Shown here: in pieces, positions 27,330 through 37,446 of the stretch
Layout: every line of letters starts with the position of its first letter
Numbering within the stretch: the first letter of the stretch is position 1
Assembly: GCF_003337435.1 (NCBI RefSeq)
Contig: NZ_QPJS01000002.1
Coordinates: 310,001-374,000, forward strand
From: Schleiferia thermophila
GTDB lineage: Bacteria; Bacteroidota; Bacteroidia; Flavobacteriales; Schleiferiaceae
Length of the DNA stretch: 64,000 nucleotides
Reading direction: 5' to 3'
Notes under the pieces: generated by a model
Told to the model about the DNA's origin: nothing
Seen by the model: the letters and a program-made list of their open reading frames with translations, nothing else
Database searches by the model: none
Made by a program: the position numbers and the translations under genes

Positions 27330-28643
27330 TTAAAATTTTGTATAATAAACATTGATAACAGGCTTAAATTCCCCACTATTATTGCCAATTAAGGCTGTTC
27401 TGTTTGCTGTGGAAATACTATTTTGAGCTTTAATGGCCAACTTTAGTTCTGTTTTGTTTTGAAGGATAGCCTTAGATAATTGTCTGGTCAAAGTAAGGGT
27501 ATAGGTTGCTCTTCTAAATCTTCCTCTTGTTAAAAGTCCGGAAAAATCTGCTGAAGCCACTTGGTCGTCGAGTATTGCAGATTGTGTACCGTCTTCTGAG
27601 ACAAGCAACGCAGAGACCCGTGCCGGTGAGATTTGCTTTGACTCAATCCCAGGCAGTACATTCAAAACAAGTTCAACCTTATTGATCACTACACCTGGCT
27701 CTTTCAGTGGACCAAAGTTGGTAATTTTTATTATTGTGTAGGGGCCGTTCATAGCCGATACAAAGGTGGTGGGTTCCCCGGCGATGGTATCCTGAACCTC
27801 TTTGATCCAGCTGCCTGTGTAGTCGTTTTCAAATACATTGATAGCTGCATTGATGGGTACAGGGGAATTATCACCCTGTAACCTGAATGTTCTGAACACG
27901 GTTGCAGTATCGCTATCGCGGTAGTATATTCGGATGGCAGTAGTAGCCAAAAAAGGATTGAAGTACAAAACAGCATTTCCACTGAGAGCTTCTGCATAAA
28001 TGCCTTTGAAATAATTCATAAATGCCTCCTGATTTACAAAGTCAGAAGTATTGGTACGTGAGTGTTCCACAATGGTTGACTTAAAATAGTCTTTGTCTAG
28101 TTTTACTACAAGCAAGGGGCTTACCGTGTCAGCGCCTCTTGGTACCCTTGTAGTTGGTCTGGGTAGAATGGTAGCCTCTCCAAGAAGAGGACCTTTTGTA
28201 AATACGTGATTGGAAAAGTATGTAGAGTCAAGATACAGACGATCTTCGAGAGCAAAGATTTTTATGTGCATAGGCGTTGTGGTATCGCCGTAATATCCCA
28301 CATACCTAAGCGTGAGCTCTACTGAATCTACCACCGCATTGGAGGGGAATGAGGGGTTGACCTGCTCAAGTAAGAAGTTGGTAGCGAAAGCGCTTTTGGA
28401 TATTCCGAACTCCGGGCTTTGAAGGCGGCCGAGCAATAACCGACCGGTTAGCGATGTAGGTATCGAATCGTCAAAAGCTGTGTAGGTAATAAATTGAACA
28501 GAGTCCGTAAACAGAAAATCGGCTTTCTGGTCATTGAGCTGGTCCAAACCCAATGAGCCGAGATCTTTTTCACAGCTTAAAAACAAAAAAGGACACAAGA
28601 GAAGTAGTGTCCTCAATACTAAAGTTAAGTTTTTTTTTCTCAT
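27330..28643 (-). CDS. DUF4270 family lipoprotein
   Basis: A 437-aa secreted protein with a lipoprotein signal (lipobox LFLSC, Cys24), then the family opening EKDLGSLGLDQLNDQ and a long beta-rich body. DUF4270 proteins are found across Bacteroidota, nearly always in this position between a short glycogen-synthase-like gene and glmS; their function is not known. The stop of the upstream gene and this ATG share one base (TAATG). The link to amino-sugar synthesis suggests an envelope role, which is inference. Confidence 0.86.
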   Translation of the reverse strand: MRKKNLTLVLRTLLLLCPFLFLSCEKDLGSLGLDQLNDQKADFLFTDSVQFITYTAFDDSIPTSLTGRLLLGRLQSPEFGISKSAFATNFLLEQVNPSFPSNAVVDSVELTLRYVGYYGDTTTPMHIKIFALEDRLYLDSTYFSNHVFTKGPLLGEATILPRPTTRVPRGADTVSPLLVVKLDKDYFKSTIVEHSRTNTSDFVNQEAFMNYFKGIYAEALSGNAVLYFNPFLATTAIRIYYRDSDTATVFRTFRLQGDNSPVPINAAINVFENDYTGSWIKEVQDTIAGEPTTFVSAMNGPYTIIKITNFGPLKEPGVVINKVELVLNVLPGIESKQISPARVSALLVSEDGTQSAILDDQVASADFSGLLTRGRFRRATYTLTLTRQLSKAILQNKTELKLAIKAQNSISTANRTALIGNNSGEFKPVINVYYTKF

Positions 28644-29467
28644 TAGTTCTCCACGCTTTCCAGCTTGCCTATTTGAGTATAAAGATCCTTGAAGTATGCT
28701 ACCGGGTCAGGTATTTCATAGAGATTTTGTACCTGAGCTTCAGGGGAAATACCCTCCTTTAACTCTCCAAATACCGGAGGTGGATTTAAGTACGTGTAAA
28801 TATCGCTGTATTGCGATGCTAAAGCATAAAGTTTTTCGACATCGACCTGACCTGTCATCAGCTCTGAGTTCAGACCATCAAAAGCGAGGATTTCCTGAAG
28901 CTGGTGATTGGAAGGCATTACCTGCTGATAAGGATATGTGTAACGGGTATAAATGATTTTACTTTCTGAAAATACCGGTTCGTTGGCATAATAATTTTTA
29001 ATATAAAGGGGAACGAAGGAAGGCAACCAGCCGGTCAGGTGAATGATATCAGGTGCCCATGAGAGCTTTTTTACCGATTCTAAAACTCCTTTGCAAAAGA
29101 ACACAAAACGTTCATCGTTGTCCTCAAATGGCAGCCCTTCATCGTTAAATATTGTGTTTTTTCTTTTGAAAAATTCGTCATTGTCAATGAAATAAACTTG
29201 CATACGCGCTTGGGGTACACTTGCCACTTTGATGATGAGGGGCATATCCATGTCGTTGACCACAATGTTGATACCGCTGAGGCGTATTACCTCATGAAGC
29301 TGATGTTTTCTCTCATTTACTACTCCGAATCTAGGCATAAAAACCCTTACTTCGTTTCCAGCTTCAACCATTTTTTTAGGGAGTTCTAGCGATAGTTTGG
29401 AGAGGGGGTTTTCGGGCAGAAAAGGGAAGATTTCTTGTGAAATGTACAAGATTCGTTGTTTACTCAT
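28643..29467 (-). CDS. Short glycogen/starch synthase-like protein, N-terminal domain only
   Basis: A 274-aa protein matching the first Rossmann domain of GT5 glycogen synthases: ILYISQEIFPFLPENP at the N-terminus, then EVRVFMPRFG, VYFIDNDEFFKR and APDIIHLTGWLPSFVPLYIK. The C-terminal GT-B domain that binds ADP-glucose is absent, and the usual K-x-G-G-L motif near the N-terminus reads PLSKL. It should therefore not be an active synthase. The same half-length protein recurs next to panC and DUF4270 in Bacteroidota, so this is a conserved family and not a fresh truncation. A -7 box TAACTTTG lies at 29527-29520. Confidence 0.84.
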   Translation of the reverse strand: MSKQRILYISQEIFPFLPENPLSKLSLELPKKMVEAGNEVRVFMPRFGVVNERKHQLHEVIRLSGINIVVNDMDMPLIIKVASVPQARMQVYFIDNDEFFKRKNTIFNDEGLPFEDNDERFVFFCKGVLESVKKLSWAPDIIHLTGWLPSFVPLYIKNYYANEPVFSESKIIYTRYTYPYQQVMPSNHQLQEILAFDGLNSELMTGQVDVEKLYALASQYSDIYTYLNPPPVFGELKEGISPEAQVQNLYEIPDPVAYFKDLYTQIGKLESVEN

Positions 29468-29519
29468 ATGAAATATTGAGTTTATTATTACAAAGAGAAA
29501 ATTTCAAAAATCAATTGTG

Positions 29520-29527
29520 CAAAGTTA
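29520..29527 (-). promoter_or_regulatory. -7 box of the glgA'-DUF4270-glmS operon
   Basis: On the minus strand TAACTTTG fits TAnnTTTG, with TTTA at the expected -33 place 19 bases upstream. It lies about 53 bases before the ATG at 29467, in the region shared with the divergent panC. Confidence 0.5.
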
Positions 29528-29588
29528 CACAATATAAAGTGAATAGTAAAAAATCATTGTATTTTGCCCCGGTTTTTTACACTTGTCA

Positions 29589-30452
29589 ATGATTGTAACT
29601 ACTACGGTAGCTGAGCTGTCCGTGGCACTGAATGAAGCGCGCAGATCGGGTCACTCTATCGGTTTTGTGCCTACTATGGGTGCATTACACAATGGACACT
29701 TATCGCTAGTTAGAGATTCTAAGGTACGCTCATTATTTACAGTGGTGAGCATATTTGTAAATCCGAAACAGTTTAATAATTCAGAAGACTTAAAAAATTA
29801 TCCAAGGACGATAGATTCTGATTTGAAACTTCTTTCTGAAGCCGGATGTGAACTGGTTTTTTTGCCAAATGAAGATGAGATTTACCCTGTTGGATTCAAC
29901 TCTTATATTGAGCTTGAGCTGGGTAACCTTAATCGGGTAATGGAAGCTCAATTCAGACCCGGTCATTTTGAGGGGGTTGTTTCGGTAGTCTACCGATTGT
30001 TTGAACTGATACAGCCAGATTTTGCTTTTTTTGGTGAAAAGGACTATCAGCAGCTATTGGTTGTAAAGGCACTGGCCCGTAAATTTTTTCCTCAGATTAC
30101 GATTGTCCCTATTCCTACAGTACGCCAGTCTAATGGATTGGCCCTTAGCTCCAGAAACAAACGGCTGACCAAGGAGGCCGCTCAAGAAGCAGCAGAAATA
30201 TTCGTAGCACTTAGTAAAGTCAGAGATCACATGCTTGCCAGTGGTAGGCAGTGGAGTCAGAGTGCTGTTTATTCCATCTTTGAAAAGCATCTTAAATCGA
30301 GAACTCACCAATTGACAATTGAATATTTTTTGATAGCAGACCAAAGGGACCTATCGCCAGCTACTCCAGATACGCCACCAGATGAACTGAGGGCATTTAC
30401 AGCTGTTTACATTGATAATATCCGATTAATTGACAATATGAAAATATTTTAG
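29589..30452 (+). CDS. panC: Pantothenate synthetase (pantoate--beta-alanine ligase)
   Basis: Joins pantoate and beta-alanine with ATP to give pantothenate for coenzyme A. ATG 29589 gives 287 aa. The adenylate-forming motifs are clear: [17 protein letters not shown] (the HxGH signature), [44 protein letters not shown] and LALSSRN. The TTG two codons upstream would add only two residues. panD follows after 11 bases, giving beta-alanine supply and use in one operon. Confidence 0.96.
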   Translation: MIVTTTVAELSVALNEARRSGHSIGFVPTMGALHNGHLSLVRDSKVRSLFTVVSIFVNPKQFNNSEDLKNYPRTIDSDLKLLSEAGCELVFLPNEDEIYPVGFNSYIELELGNLNRVMEAQFRPGHFEGVVSVVYRLFELIQPDFAFFGEKDYQQLLVVKALARKFFPQITIVPIPTVRQSNGLALSSRNKRLTKEAAQEAAEIFVALSKVRDHMLASGRQWSQSAVYSIFEKHLKSRTHQLTIEYFLIADQRDLSPATPDTPPDELRAFTAVYIDNIRLIDNMKIF

Positions 30453-30463
30453 AAATTTGCCCC

Positions 30464-30814
30464 ATGTTAATACAGGTAGTTAAATCAAAGATTCATAGAG
30501 TACGTGTAACCGGAGCTGACCTGAATTACATCGGTAGCATTACTATCGATGAAGAGCTGATGAGTGCCGCCAATATTATAGAAGGGGAAAAAGTCTCTAT
30601 AGTTAACATAAACAATGGGGAGCGTCTTGAAACTTATGTGATTAAAGGTCAGCCGGGTAGTGGCGAAGTCACTCTTAATGGGCCAGCCGCCAGAAAAGTA
30701 CAAAAAGACGACATTATCATCATTATCTCATACGGGATTATGGACTTTGAAGAAGCAAAAAAATTTAAGCCTGTAATCATATTCCCGGACGAGACTACCA
30801 ACAAACTGCGTTGA
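30464..30814 (+). CDS. panD: Aspartate 1-decarboxylase
   Basis: Pyruvoyl-dependent enzyme producing beta-alanine from aspartate. The 116-aa proenzyme carries the self-cleavage site G24-S25 in NYIGSITID, followed by the segments [16 protein letters not shown] and [19 protein letters not shown] typical of the family. Cleavage gives a small beta chain and an alpha chain with the N-terminal pyruvoyl group. Operonic with panC upstream and a flippase-like gene 10 bases downstream. Confidence 0.96.
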   Translation: MLIQVVKSKIHRVRVTGADLNYIGSITIDEELMSAANIIEGEKVSIVNINNGERLETYVIKGQPGSGEVTLNGPAARKVQKDDIIIIISYGIMDFEEAKKFKPVIIFPDETTNKLR

Positions 30815-30824
30815 AATCTTAAAA

Positions 30825-31853
30825 GTGAACAGATTAAAATCATTGGGAAAGAATCTTCTGAGGTTTATTGCTTTTCTTTCGATTGGTATTTTCTTGCTTT
30901 TTCTTGCTCTTAGAAACATAGATCTCACTCAGCTCTGGAATGACATTGCAAATGCCAGGTTTTCCTATGTTTTGATAAGTATGATTCTTGGGTATTTAGC
31001 TTTTATGTCCAGAGGGATTCGGTGGAACTATCTCCTTGAACCAATGGGTTATAAAGTTCCCGTTTGGAAGGCTATTCATTCGATATCGATCGGTTACCTG
31101 GCCAATGCAGCCATGCCAAGAGCCGGAGAAATCATCCGGTGTACGGTACTCCATCAAGCCTCTAAAATACCAGTCAATCGATTGGTGGGGACTGTAGTTG
31201 CAGAACGGGTTATAGATATGATGATGCTCGGCCTTAGCCTAATGCTTTCTTTATTGTTCAATGTCAACAAATTGAGAGCGTTTTATGCAAAAACCCTTAA
31301 AAGCAATCCTCCGGAGAGTACCGCAGGTCATTTCTCAAATGGGTGGTATTATTTATTGAGCTTTGTTGCTTTTGTTTTTGTTTTGATGATACTGAAAAAA
31401 CATTGGATTAATCTTCCATTTGTTAATAAAATCAGGGGCCTATGGTCGGGTTTTAAGGAGGGGATTCTTTCAGTGGTCAGCACTCCCAAAAGAATTCCTT
31501 TTATTCTTCATACACTGTTTATCTGGATATGTTATTACTTAATGGTACACATCGTGATTTATGCATTGCCAGGCACAGTACATCTGTCACCTGTTGATTC
31601 ACTTTTTATAATGATAGTTGCCGGGCTGGGAATGTTGGTGCCATCTCCGGCTGGAATAGGTTCTTACCATTATGCGGTCGTAACAGGTATGGGGATATTA
31701 GGTGTTTCTCCTGATACGGGGATGGCGTTTGCAACTTTGGTTCACAGTGGTCAGTTTGTTATGACGCTTGTGGCCGGTTTCATAAGTTTAATAGGAATGT
31801 ATGCTTTCCGGGGTAGTAAAGCTCTGCTATCCGAGTCAGAACTTAAGGGTTAG
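30825..31853 (+). CDS. Lysylphosphatidylglycerol-synthase-like transmembrane protein (flippase-like)
   Basis: A 342-aa integral membrane protein with about seven or eight hydrophobic helices, matching the membrane domain of MprF/AglD-type proteins (formerly UPF0104). Family marks include MSRGIRWNYLLEPMGYKVP, AMPRAGEIIRCTVL, GTVVAERVIDM and PSPAGIGSYHYA. It starts with GTG, as no ATG precedes the first helix. The soluble lysyl-transferase domain of MprF is absent. It is the third gene of the panC-panD unit, a conserved Bacteroidota arrangement; its lipid substrate is unknown. Its end overlaps the convergent SDR by 11 bases. Confidence 0.84.
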   Translation: MNRLKSLGKNLLRFIAFLSIGIFLLFLALRNIDLTQLWNDIANARFSYVLISMILGYLAFMSRGIRWNYLLEPMGYKVPVWKAIHSISIGYLANAAMPRAGEIIRCTVLHQASKIPVNRLVGTVVAERVIDMMMLGLSLMLSLLFNVNKLRAFYAKTLKSNPPESTAGHFSNGWYYLLSFVAFVFVLMILKKHWINLPFVNKIRGLWSGFKEGILSVVSTPKRIPFILHTLFIWICYYLMVHIVIYALPGTVHLSPVDSLFIMIVAGLGMLVPSPAGIGSYHYAVVTGMGILGVSPDTGMAFATLVHSGQFVMTLVAGFISLIGMYAFRGSKALLSESELKG

Positions 31854-32523
31854 ATATACTGACTGGCAGTATTTTTCCTTTAAAAAATTTTTGTCCATTC
31901 AACAGAAACCAGGCTATAAACTCGCTTATTTCGTTGGCATCAACAGGAGCTCTGTACCCTGGAAATGCGCTTTCGAGCATTTCAGTTTGTACTGCCCCAA
32001 AAGCAAGTCCATTGAATGCCAAAGATGTATGCTGAAATTCTGCCTGAAGACATTCGGTAAGCACGGTCACGGCACCTTTACTGGACGAATAGACCGATAA
32101 TCCCGGAAATTTCTGCGTGCCGCTGATACCCCCGATACTGCTTACGTTTACAATATGGGCATCTTGTGCTAAATACATAAAACAAATCTGTATCAGTTTA
32201 AATATTGAAAATACATTGATCCGATATACCTGTTCCAGCTCCTCATCCGTGAGGTTAAGAAAAGGTTTATTGATCAATGTGCCGGCATTGTTAAAAATTA
32301 CATCGATTGGATGGTTGTTAGCAAGATGTGACTCTAAAACATTTTTGTCCAATTGACCTAAGTCACAGTTGATTTGAATGAATCGCTGCTCTTCAGTAAG
32401 GTCCTGCTCCAATGCCGGTGAATTTCTGGAGATATTAATGACCTTGTGTCCCTGTGTCAAAAGTCTTTTGATGGTAGCCAAACCAATGCCTCTGGAACCT
32501 CCGGTTACTAGGATTGTTTTCAT
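31843..32523 (-). CDS. Short-chain dehydrogenase/reductase
   Basis: A 226-aa cytoplasmic SDR starting at ATG 32523 (MKTILVTGGSRGIGL). Cofactor motif TGGSRGIG, NNAG in the central strand, the catalytic serine in NVSSIGG and YSSSKGA with the catalytic tyrosine and lysine are all present. Substrate unknown. The start codon sits directly on the T-run of the terminator behind the upstream propeller gene, leaving no room for a promoter of its own after that hairpin; expression may rely on readthrough or on a leaderless message. Confidence 0.85.
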   Translation of the reverse strand: MKTILVTGGSRGIGLATIKRLLTQGHKVINISRNSPALEQDLTEEQRFIQINCDLGQLDKNVLESHLANNHPIDVIFNNAGTLINKPFLNLTDEELEQVYRINVFSIFKLIQICFMYLAQDAHIVNVSSIGGISGTQKFPGLSVYSSSKGAVTVLTECLQAEFQHTSLAFNGLAFGAVQTEMLESAFPGYRAPVDANEISEFIAWFLLNGQKFFKGKILPVSISNP

Positions 32524-32559
32524 ATAAAAAAGAAACCGCATCAAATGTAGATGCGGTTT
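32524..32559 (-). terminator. Rho-independent terminator after the T9SS propeller gene
   Basis: A 10-bp perfect stem AAACCGCATC/GATGCGGTTT (32533-32542 with 32550-32559), seven-base loop, and on the minus strand the run CTTTTTTAT. It lies 23 bases after the propeller gene's stop and directly before the ATG of the SDR gene. Confidence 0.85.
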
Positions 32560-32582
32560 TAGAAGTCAGGGTAGGTTGTTTT

Positions 32583-35500
32583 TTATTTAGTGACGATCAG
32601 CTTAGTCGAACCATACAGTGCACCGTTGAGGTACAATTCGATTACATAGCTGCCTGCTCTGAGGTCGCTGACATCCACTTTTAATGTCTTTATCTCAGGC
32701 ATAAGTTGATTGAAAGTAAGTCTTTTTGCCGTGCGTCCGGTGAGGTCTCTGATTACAAATTCAGCTCTGGATTGTTTATCCAAATTTAAATTAACAGTCG
32801 TGTAAAACGATGTGGGATTGGGATAAATGCTCAAATTGTTTGCTATGGATTTATCCTCGTTCAGAGTGTTTTCTTTTATGCCAATTATAGCAAGATTTTC
32901 GGTTCTGAATATTCCACGACCGTGTGTACCGGCATAGATACGGCCTGACAGCCAATCCCCTGTTGTTTTATCGATGCCTACAAGTTGTTGTCTAAGCATA
33001 AATACTGGTACGTTACCCATTCCTTCATTTTCTCTTGTCCAGACGACATTGGTGGCAGTGATATCGGCAGTGGAATAAATTCCATATTCAGTACCAACAA
33101 GTACTTGATTCGGATTTTGATAGTTTATTACGCTGGCATACACCGGAAATTTTGGCATATTACCGCTCTTTACCACGAATGTAGGTGATGCAGAGAGTGC
33201 GTTGTTGGAATAAAAAATGTAATCCTGATTTCCATAATTGCCCAAAGTTACGACGACTCTGTTGGGATTGTTGGGATTCATAGATATGGACGTAATGTAT
33301 CTGCCGGGGAATGTTCTAATGGTGGTTTGCTGCACAGTGCGATTGGTACTTGCCAAATCGGACGTAACGCTATCTCGTGAATTTTTAAGATTTGCAAATC
33401 GTATCAATTGCCCGTTGTTTGTTCCTACATAGAGTACATCGCCATCATTTGACACAGCCAGGGCGGATACCTGAACTCCGGGTCCGAAATGACCTAATCT
33501 GACCCAATTTGGAGTTTTTGTAAAATCCATAACTTCTCTGGTCATAAACAATCCGCCAACCAAATTGGCTTGTGAATTAAGACCTACAAAAAACATGGAT
33601 TGTACCGGGTCTTGCACCAAAATCGAATCCCATGGTTGCAAGGCTATCGGTAAGGTGTAATTAAATTTTTGCTGAAGTGTCTTGGAAGTGAGCTCCAGTG
33701 GAGAATTGGGGTTGTATCGTACTGCACATCTTACCACAATCTCCGGGGTAACTCCTTGTTTAAAACGAACATTGAAAGCTCCTGTTGATGCATTGAAGGT
33801 ACCCTCTTCAATAAGTGGGCTGCTAAGAACACCTTGAGCGTTGGATTTTACTGTATCAAAAGCAATAATAATTTTAAAGGAATCAGCTACAAAGATCGCT
33901 GAAGACTGAGGCCTGGTTAAAACTCCGGAAAAATCTCTTCTGTTTTGTCCAAATCCTAAAGATTGAATTGCGGGTCTGGCCACAAACCATATAGAATCCC
34001 AAGAAAAGGGATCATTCTTAGTTTCCCATAATAAAAATGGTGTTACAAATGGTGCAAAGGCTGGGCTAAGACCTGTGGATTGGTTATTGGGATCCATTTT
34101 AGGAAAGTCATAAAAATCCTGATAGGTAAGACCTGCTGTATTGGATCTGCCCAAAATTCCATATTGCATGGCTTTAAATTGTACACGCTTGTCCAATTGT
34201 GAAATTTCTGTAAACCCTCCGTCTCCATCTCTATTTGCACCTCTGAATTCAATCGAATTGGTTCTGAAACCAGATTTAGGGGTATTGCCTTCTAGGGTTA
34301 TGTAAATCGTCCCGTTGTCTTGAGTACCACCCATTACTTCGCCATCGAAGGAATACGAAACTGAATAAAATTGAGTTGTAACATATCCAATATTTATTTC
34401 AGTCCATGTAAATCCATCGTTGAGTGAACGAAATACGCCTCCATCGTTGGTAGCATAAATGATTTGACCGTTTAATCTATTGCCTGCGAGACGGTGTTGA
34501 TCAACATGTACATAAAACGGATTATTGGGTGATTTGAAGGAAGAAGAGATCTGAGACCAGCCACCTGTAAGCGACCATTCCCAAAGATGTAAACCTCCTA
34601 CGAATATTTTATCTCTGTTGATAGGCGAAACGGAAAGCATCATGGCAAACTGGCCTTGGTCAATGGGGTTAAAGGTGGTAGATCTTTGGCCTATGACTGT
34701 CCAGGTTTGGCCTTTGTTGGTGCTTCTGTAGGCTCTTAGAAAATTTCTTTGATTGTCGCAGGTAATCACATAAACATAATTCGGATCCTGCGGTGAAACT
34801 GCTACAATAGCCCTTTCTCCATTATCTACCGGAAGGTCATTGGGTCCGGCAGTATTGGCTGGTTTGGATATTTCAACCCAATCGTTGATTCCGTCTGGTG
34901 AATAAAAAGTTCGCATACCGATACTTGCCCATACGCCTCCGTCTTTATCCTGTGACAAATCGGTACAACGAATCGTACCTACAGGACCTGACAGCGGATT
35001 TGTCCAGGTTTGCCCTCCATCGAGCGAATACCGCATGCCTCGGTTTGTGCCTACCAACAGTCCATCGGCATGCCCTTTGAGAGGTACCATAGCCCCTACG
35101 GCCACCCAGTCTGCACCTGTACTATTTGGGGTTGGCACTGTATTGGGCAATTGTTGAAATGTCAGGCCTCGGTCGGTTGATTTAAAAATACCTTGACCCA
35201 ATATCCCGCCGGCACCTGTTCCGAAAGGAGCATAATACATGCTTTCACCAGTCCCGTAGTAAATATTCCCATTCTCAGTTTGGCACATGGATACGACTGC
35301 GAGGTTTTCCTGCATAATATTGACAGGTGTCCAGCTGACTCCGGCATTTGTAGAGCGATATAAGCCGCCACTAACACCACCGGCAAACATCAGACTTGCA
35401 TTGTCTTTGTCTTGCAGAAATGCCCTGGTTCGTCCTCCAATATTATCCGGACCCATTTCTATCCAATTTAAACCAAGGGATGAGGTCCTTTTTAAAAACT

Positions 35501-35738
35501 GAAGATGGTCTCTCTGAGCCTGAATCTCATCAGCCGGGTCAATTTGTCCGGTAATTTGATTAGCTCGTATTTGATGTAACCACTCAGCTGCTCCCCTGGC
35601 ATTGTCAGCGGTTTTCAACTCATTGGTTCGCACCTGATAGACATTCTCATTATCCTTCTCATTTAGTGTACCTATCATCAGTATTCCAACCATCACAAAT
35701 ACTGCTGCTGATACGCCCATCCAAACTTTTTTATTCAT
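32583..35738 (-). CDS. Sortilin/BNR-type beta-propeller protein with T9SS sorting domain
   Basis: A 1051-aa secreted protein. An N-terminal membrane segment (about 5-23) acts as signal. Many BNR/Asp-box-like repeats follow (YRSTNAGVSWTPV, FKSTDRGLTFQQL, RYSLDGGQTWTNP, YRSTNKGQTWTVI), forming one or two Vps10-like propellers. The last 85 residues are a type A T9SS C-terminal domain (SIYPNPTS, DLTGR, LKVDVSDLRAGSYVIEL, LIVTK), so the protein should cross the outer membrane through the type IX system and be surface-attached. A -7 box TATCTTTG is at 35784-35777. Ligand or enzymatic role unknown. Confidence 0.88.
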   Translation of the reverse strand: MNKKVWMGVSAAVFVMVGILMIGTLNEKDNENVYQVRTNELKTADNARGAAEWLHQIRANQITGQIDPADEIQAQRDHLQFLKRTSSLGLNWIEMGPDNIGGRTRAFLQDKDNASLMFAGGVSGGLYRSTNAGVSWTPVNIMQENLAVVSMCQTENGNIYYGTGESMYYAPFGTGAGGILGQGIFKSTDRGLTFQQLPNTVPTPNSTGADWVAVGAMVPLKGHADGLLVGTNRGMRYSLDGGQTWTNPLSGPVGTIRCTDLSQDKDGGVWASIGMRTFYSPDGINDWVEISKPANTAGPNDLPVDNGERAIVAVSPQDPNYVYVITCDNQRNFLRAYRSTNKGQTWTVIGQRSTTFNPIDQGQFAMMLSVSPINRDKIFVGGLHLWEWSLTGGWSQISSSFKSPNNPFYVHVDQHRLAGNRLNGQIIYATNDGGVFRSLNDGFTWTEINIGYVTTQFYSVSYSFDGEVMGGTQDNGTIYITLEGNTPKSGFRTNSIEFRGANRDGDGGFTEISQLDKRVQFKAMQYGILGRSNTAGLTYQDFYDFPKMDPNNQSTGLSPAFAPFVTPFLLWETKNDPFSWDSIWFVARPAIQSLGFGQNRRDFSGVLTRPQSSAIFVADSFKIIIAFDTVKSNAQGVLSSPLIEEGTFNASTGAFNVRFKQGVTPEIVVRCAVRYNPNSPLELTSKTLQQKFNYTLPIALQPWDSILVQDPVQSMFFVGLNSQANLVGGLFMTREVMDFTKTPNWVRLGHFGPGVQVSALAVSNDGDVLYVGTNNGQLIRFANLKNSRDSVTSDLASTNRTVQQTTIRTFPGRYITSISMNPNNPNRVVVTLGNYGNQDYIFYSNNALSASPTFVVKSGNMPKFPVYASVINYQNPNQVLVGTEYGIYSTADITATNVVWTRENEGMGNVPVFMLRQQLVGIDKTTGDWLSGRIYAGTHGRGIFRTENLAIIGIKENTLNEDKSIANNLSIYPNPTSFYTTVNLNLDKQSRAEFVIRDLTGRTAKRLTFNQLMPEIKTLKVDVSDLRAGSYVIELYLNGALYGSTKLIVTK

Positions 35739-35806
35739 ATTTTTTGTTGTTTTTGAGTATTGCAGATTTAGAAATTCAAAGATAGTAATTTTTAACTGTT
35801 CAGCGA

Positions 35807-36694
35807 TTAAACCAAATGTTTTTCTGCATGATATGAGGAGCGTACCAATGGTCCGCTTTCCACATATCGAAATCCCATTTTCAAGCCTTCGTTTTTCAGG
35901 TATTCAAACTCATCAGGATGTACAAATCTCGCTACGGGCAAGTGTCCTGAAGTGGGCTGAAGGTACTGACCAAGGGTTACTATGTCCACTTCTGCATCTC
36001 TTAGATCGCGCATTGTTTCAAGTACTTCTTGGATGGTTTCTCCCAAACCCAGCATGATTCCTGATTTGGTGCGCCGTTGACCTTGCATTTTAATATATCT
36101 GAGCACTTCAAGACTTCGGTCGTATTGAGCTTGTATTCTGACTTTTCGGGTGAGTCTTTTTACGGTTTCCATGTTATGGCTGATGATTTCAGGGGCTGCT
36201 TCAATGATGCGGTCTATATTTTTCCTCTCACCTTTGAAATCTGGAATCAACGTTTCCATTGTAGTCCCTGGACTTATTCTTCGTACAGCCCTGATGGTCT
36301 CAGACCAGATGATACTACCGCCATCCGGAAGATCATCGCGATCTACGGAAGTGATGACAGCATGCTTTATGTTCATCAGTTTGATAGAGCGGGCTACTCT
36401 TTCGGGTTCATCCCAGTCAACGGGATCGGGTCGTCCTGTGGCCACTGCACAAAATCCGCAGGAACGCGTACATACATTTCCCAATATCATAAAAGTTGCT
36501 GTACCTGCTCCCCAGCATTCTCCCATATTCGGACAATTACCGCTTTCACATATCGTGTGAAGCTTGTAATTGTCAACCAGTTTTCTTACTTTTTTGTAGT
36601 TGTCTCCTGTCGGTAATTTTACCCTTAGCCATTTCGGCTTGCTGGTCTTACTTTTCAGTAGTTGTCCATCAGCCGTAATGGTTTGTTCCGTCAT
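35807..36694 (-). CDS. lipA: Lipoyl synthase
   Basis: Radical-SAM enzyme inserting two sulfurs into octanoyl-protein to form the lipoyl cofactor of 2-oxoacid dehydrogenases. The auxiliary cluster motif C-x4-C-x5-C is in [12 protein letters not shown], the radical-SAM CxxxCxxC in [10 protein letters not shown], and the C-terminal RSSYHAEK holds the conserved serine. ATG 36694 overlaps the upstream stop codon by one base (TAATG); another ATG three codons before (36703) is possible. It closes an operon with an outer-membrane protein and a small lipoprotein. Lipoate would serve complexes such as the fused E1 enzyme in this window. Confidence 0.95.
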   Translation of the reverse strand: MTEQTITADGQLLKSKTSKPKWLRVKLPTGDNYKKVRKLVDNYKLHTICESGNCPNMGECWGAGTATFMILGNVCTRSCGFCAVATGRPDPVDWDEPERVARSIKLMNIKHAVITSVDRDDLPDGGSIIWSETIRAVRRISPGTTMETLIPDFKGERKNIDRIIEAAPEIISHNMETVKRLTRKVRIQAQYDRSLEVLRYIKMQGQRRTKSGIMLGLGETIQEVLETMRDLRDAEVDIVTLGQYLQPTSGHLPVARFVHPDEFEYLKNEGLKMGFRYVESGPLVRSSYHAEKHLV

Positions 36695-37446
36695 TAGTTC
36701 CATCTTTTGCCGAAGTTGATATTGATAAATAACTGAAAAAAAACTGCCGGGTTTACGTAATCGTAAAGAATTGGTATTCTTCGCCTGAAAATGTCTGCTA
36801 CTGCCCCGAATTCCACAGCATTAATCCGCTCATCGGTGCCAAAGTAGTCAAAAGACATCAGTGCCTTGATGTATATACCCGGCTCTATGATGGATTCGAC
36901 TATTCCCTGAAAAAATCCAGCCTGGCCAAGTATGTTCTGTTGAGGTTCTGCAGGGTTGTAACGCCTTACCAGGATTCTGTCCTGTCCGAAGTTGGACTCG
37001 GGATTTTCAATCTCTACATATACAGGTTTTACCAATCCTAAGGAAAGCCCCCCTGAAAAAATTGATGATAGGATGATTCCATTTCTGTCGTATCGGTCGT
37101 ATAATATTCTCTCCCTAAACCATCCAACTCTACAGGCATAGAAGGAATTAATTTTATTCAGTACAAATCCGCGTGAATTTCCCGGCAATAATCCGAATGT
37201 CTTGATTTCTTTCTCATGCCTCAGATTCACAACTTCTGTTTCAAATCCATGCTTGGAAAAGTTGGAAGTGTAATATCCCCTTCTGAATAAAATCCCATAT
37301 CCTTTGGTGTGAAGCTGGATTCCTGCAACGTAGTCATTGTCGTACACCACTCTTTTATAGTCTGCGCCATCGGCATCCTGTGCCTTGGCTGTGTGGCAAA
37401 GGACAAATGCATAAAAGGTAGCAAGTATGCATCCTGTGAATTTCAC
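36694..37446 (-). CDS. Conserved outer-membrane protein upstream of lipA, GTG start
   Basis: A 250-aa exported protein with a signal peptide ending at about AKAQ (residue 22) and a beta-rich body with many aromatic and arginine residues ([55 protein letters not shown]), finishing [15 protein letters not shown] as in small outer-membrane barrels. I recognise it as a widespread uncharacterised Bacteroidota protein but not as a named family. The GTG start at 37446 overlaps the TGA of the 42-residue lipoprotein gene (GTGA); no other start fits the signal peptide. Its stop overlaps lipA. Confidence 0.76.
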   Translation of the reverse strand: MKFTGCILATFYAFVLCHTAKAQDADGADYKRVVYDNDYVAGIQLHTKGYGILFRRGYYTSNFSKHGFETEVVNLRHEKEIKTFGLLPGNSRGFVLNKINSFYACRVGWFRERILYDRYDRNGIILSSIFSGGLSLGLVKPVYVEIENPESNFGQDRILVRRYNPAEPQQNILGQAGFFQGIVESIIEPGIYIKALMSFDYFGTDERINAVEFGAVADIFRRRIPILYDYVNPAVFFQLFININFGKRWN

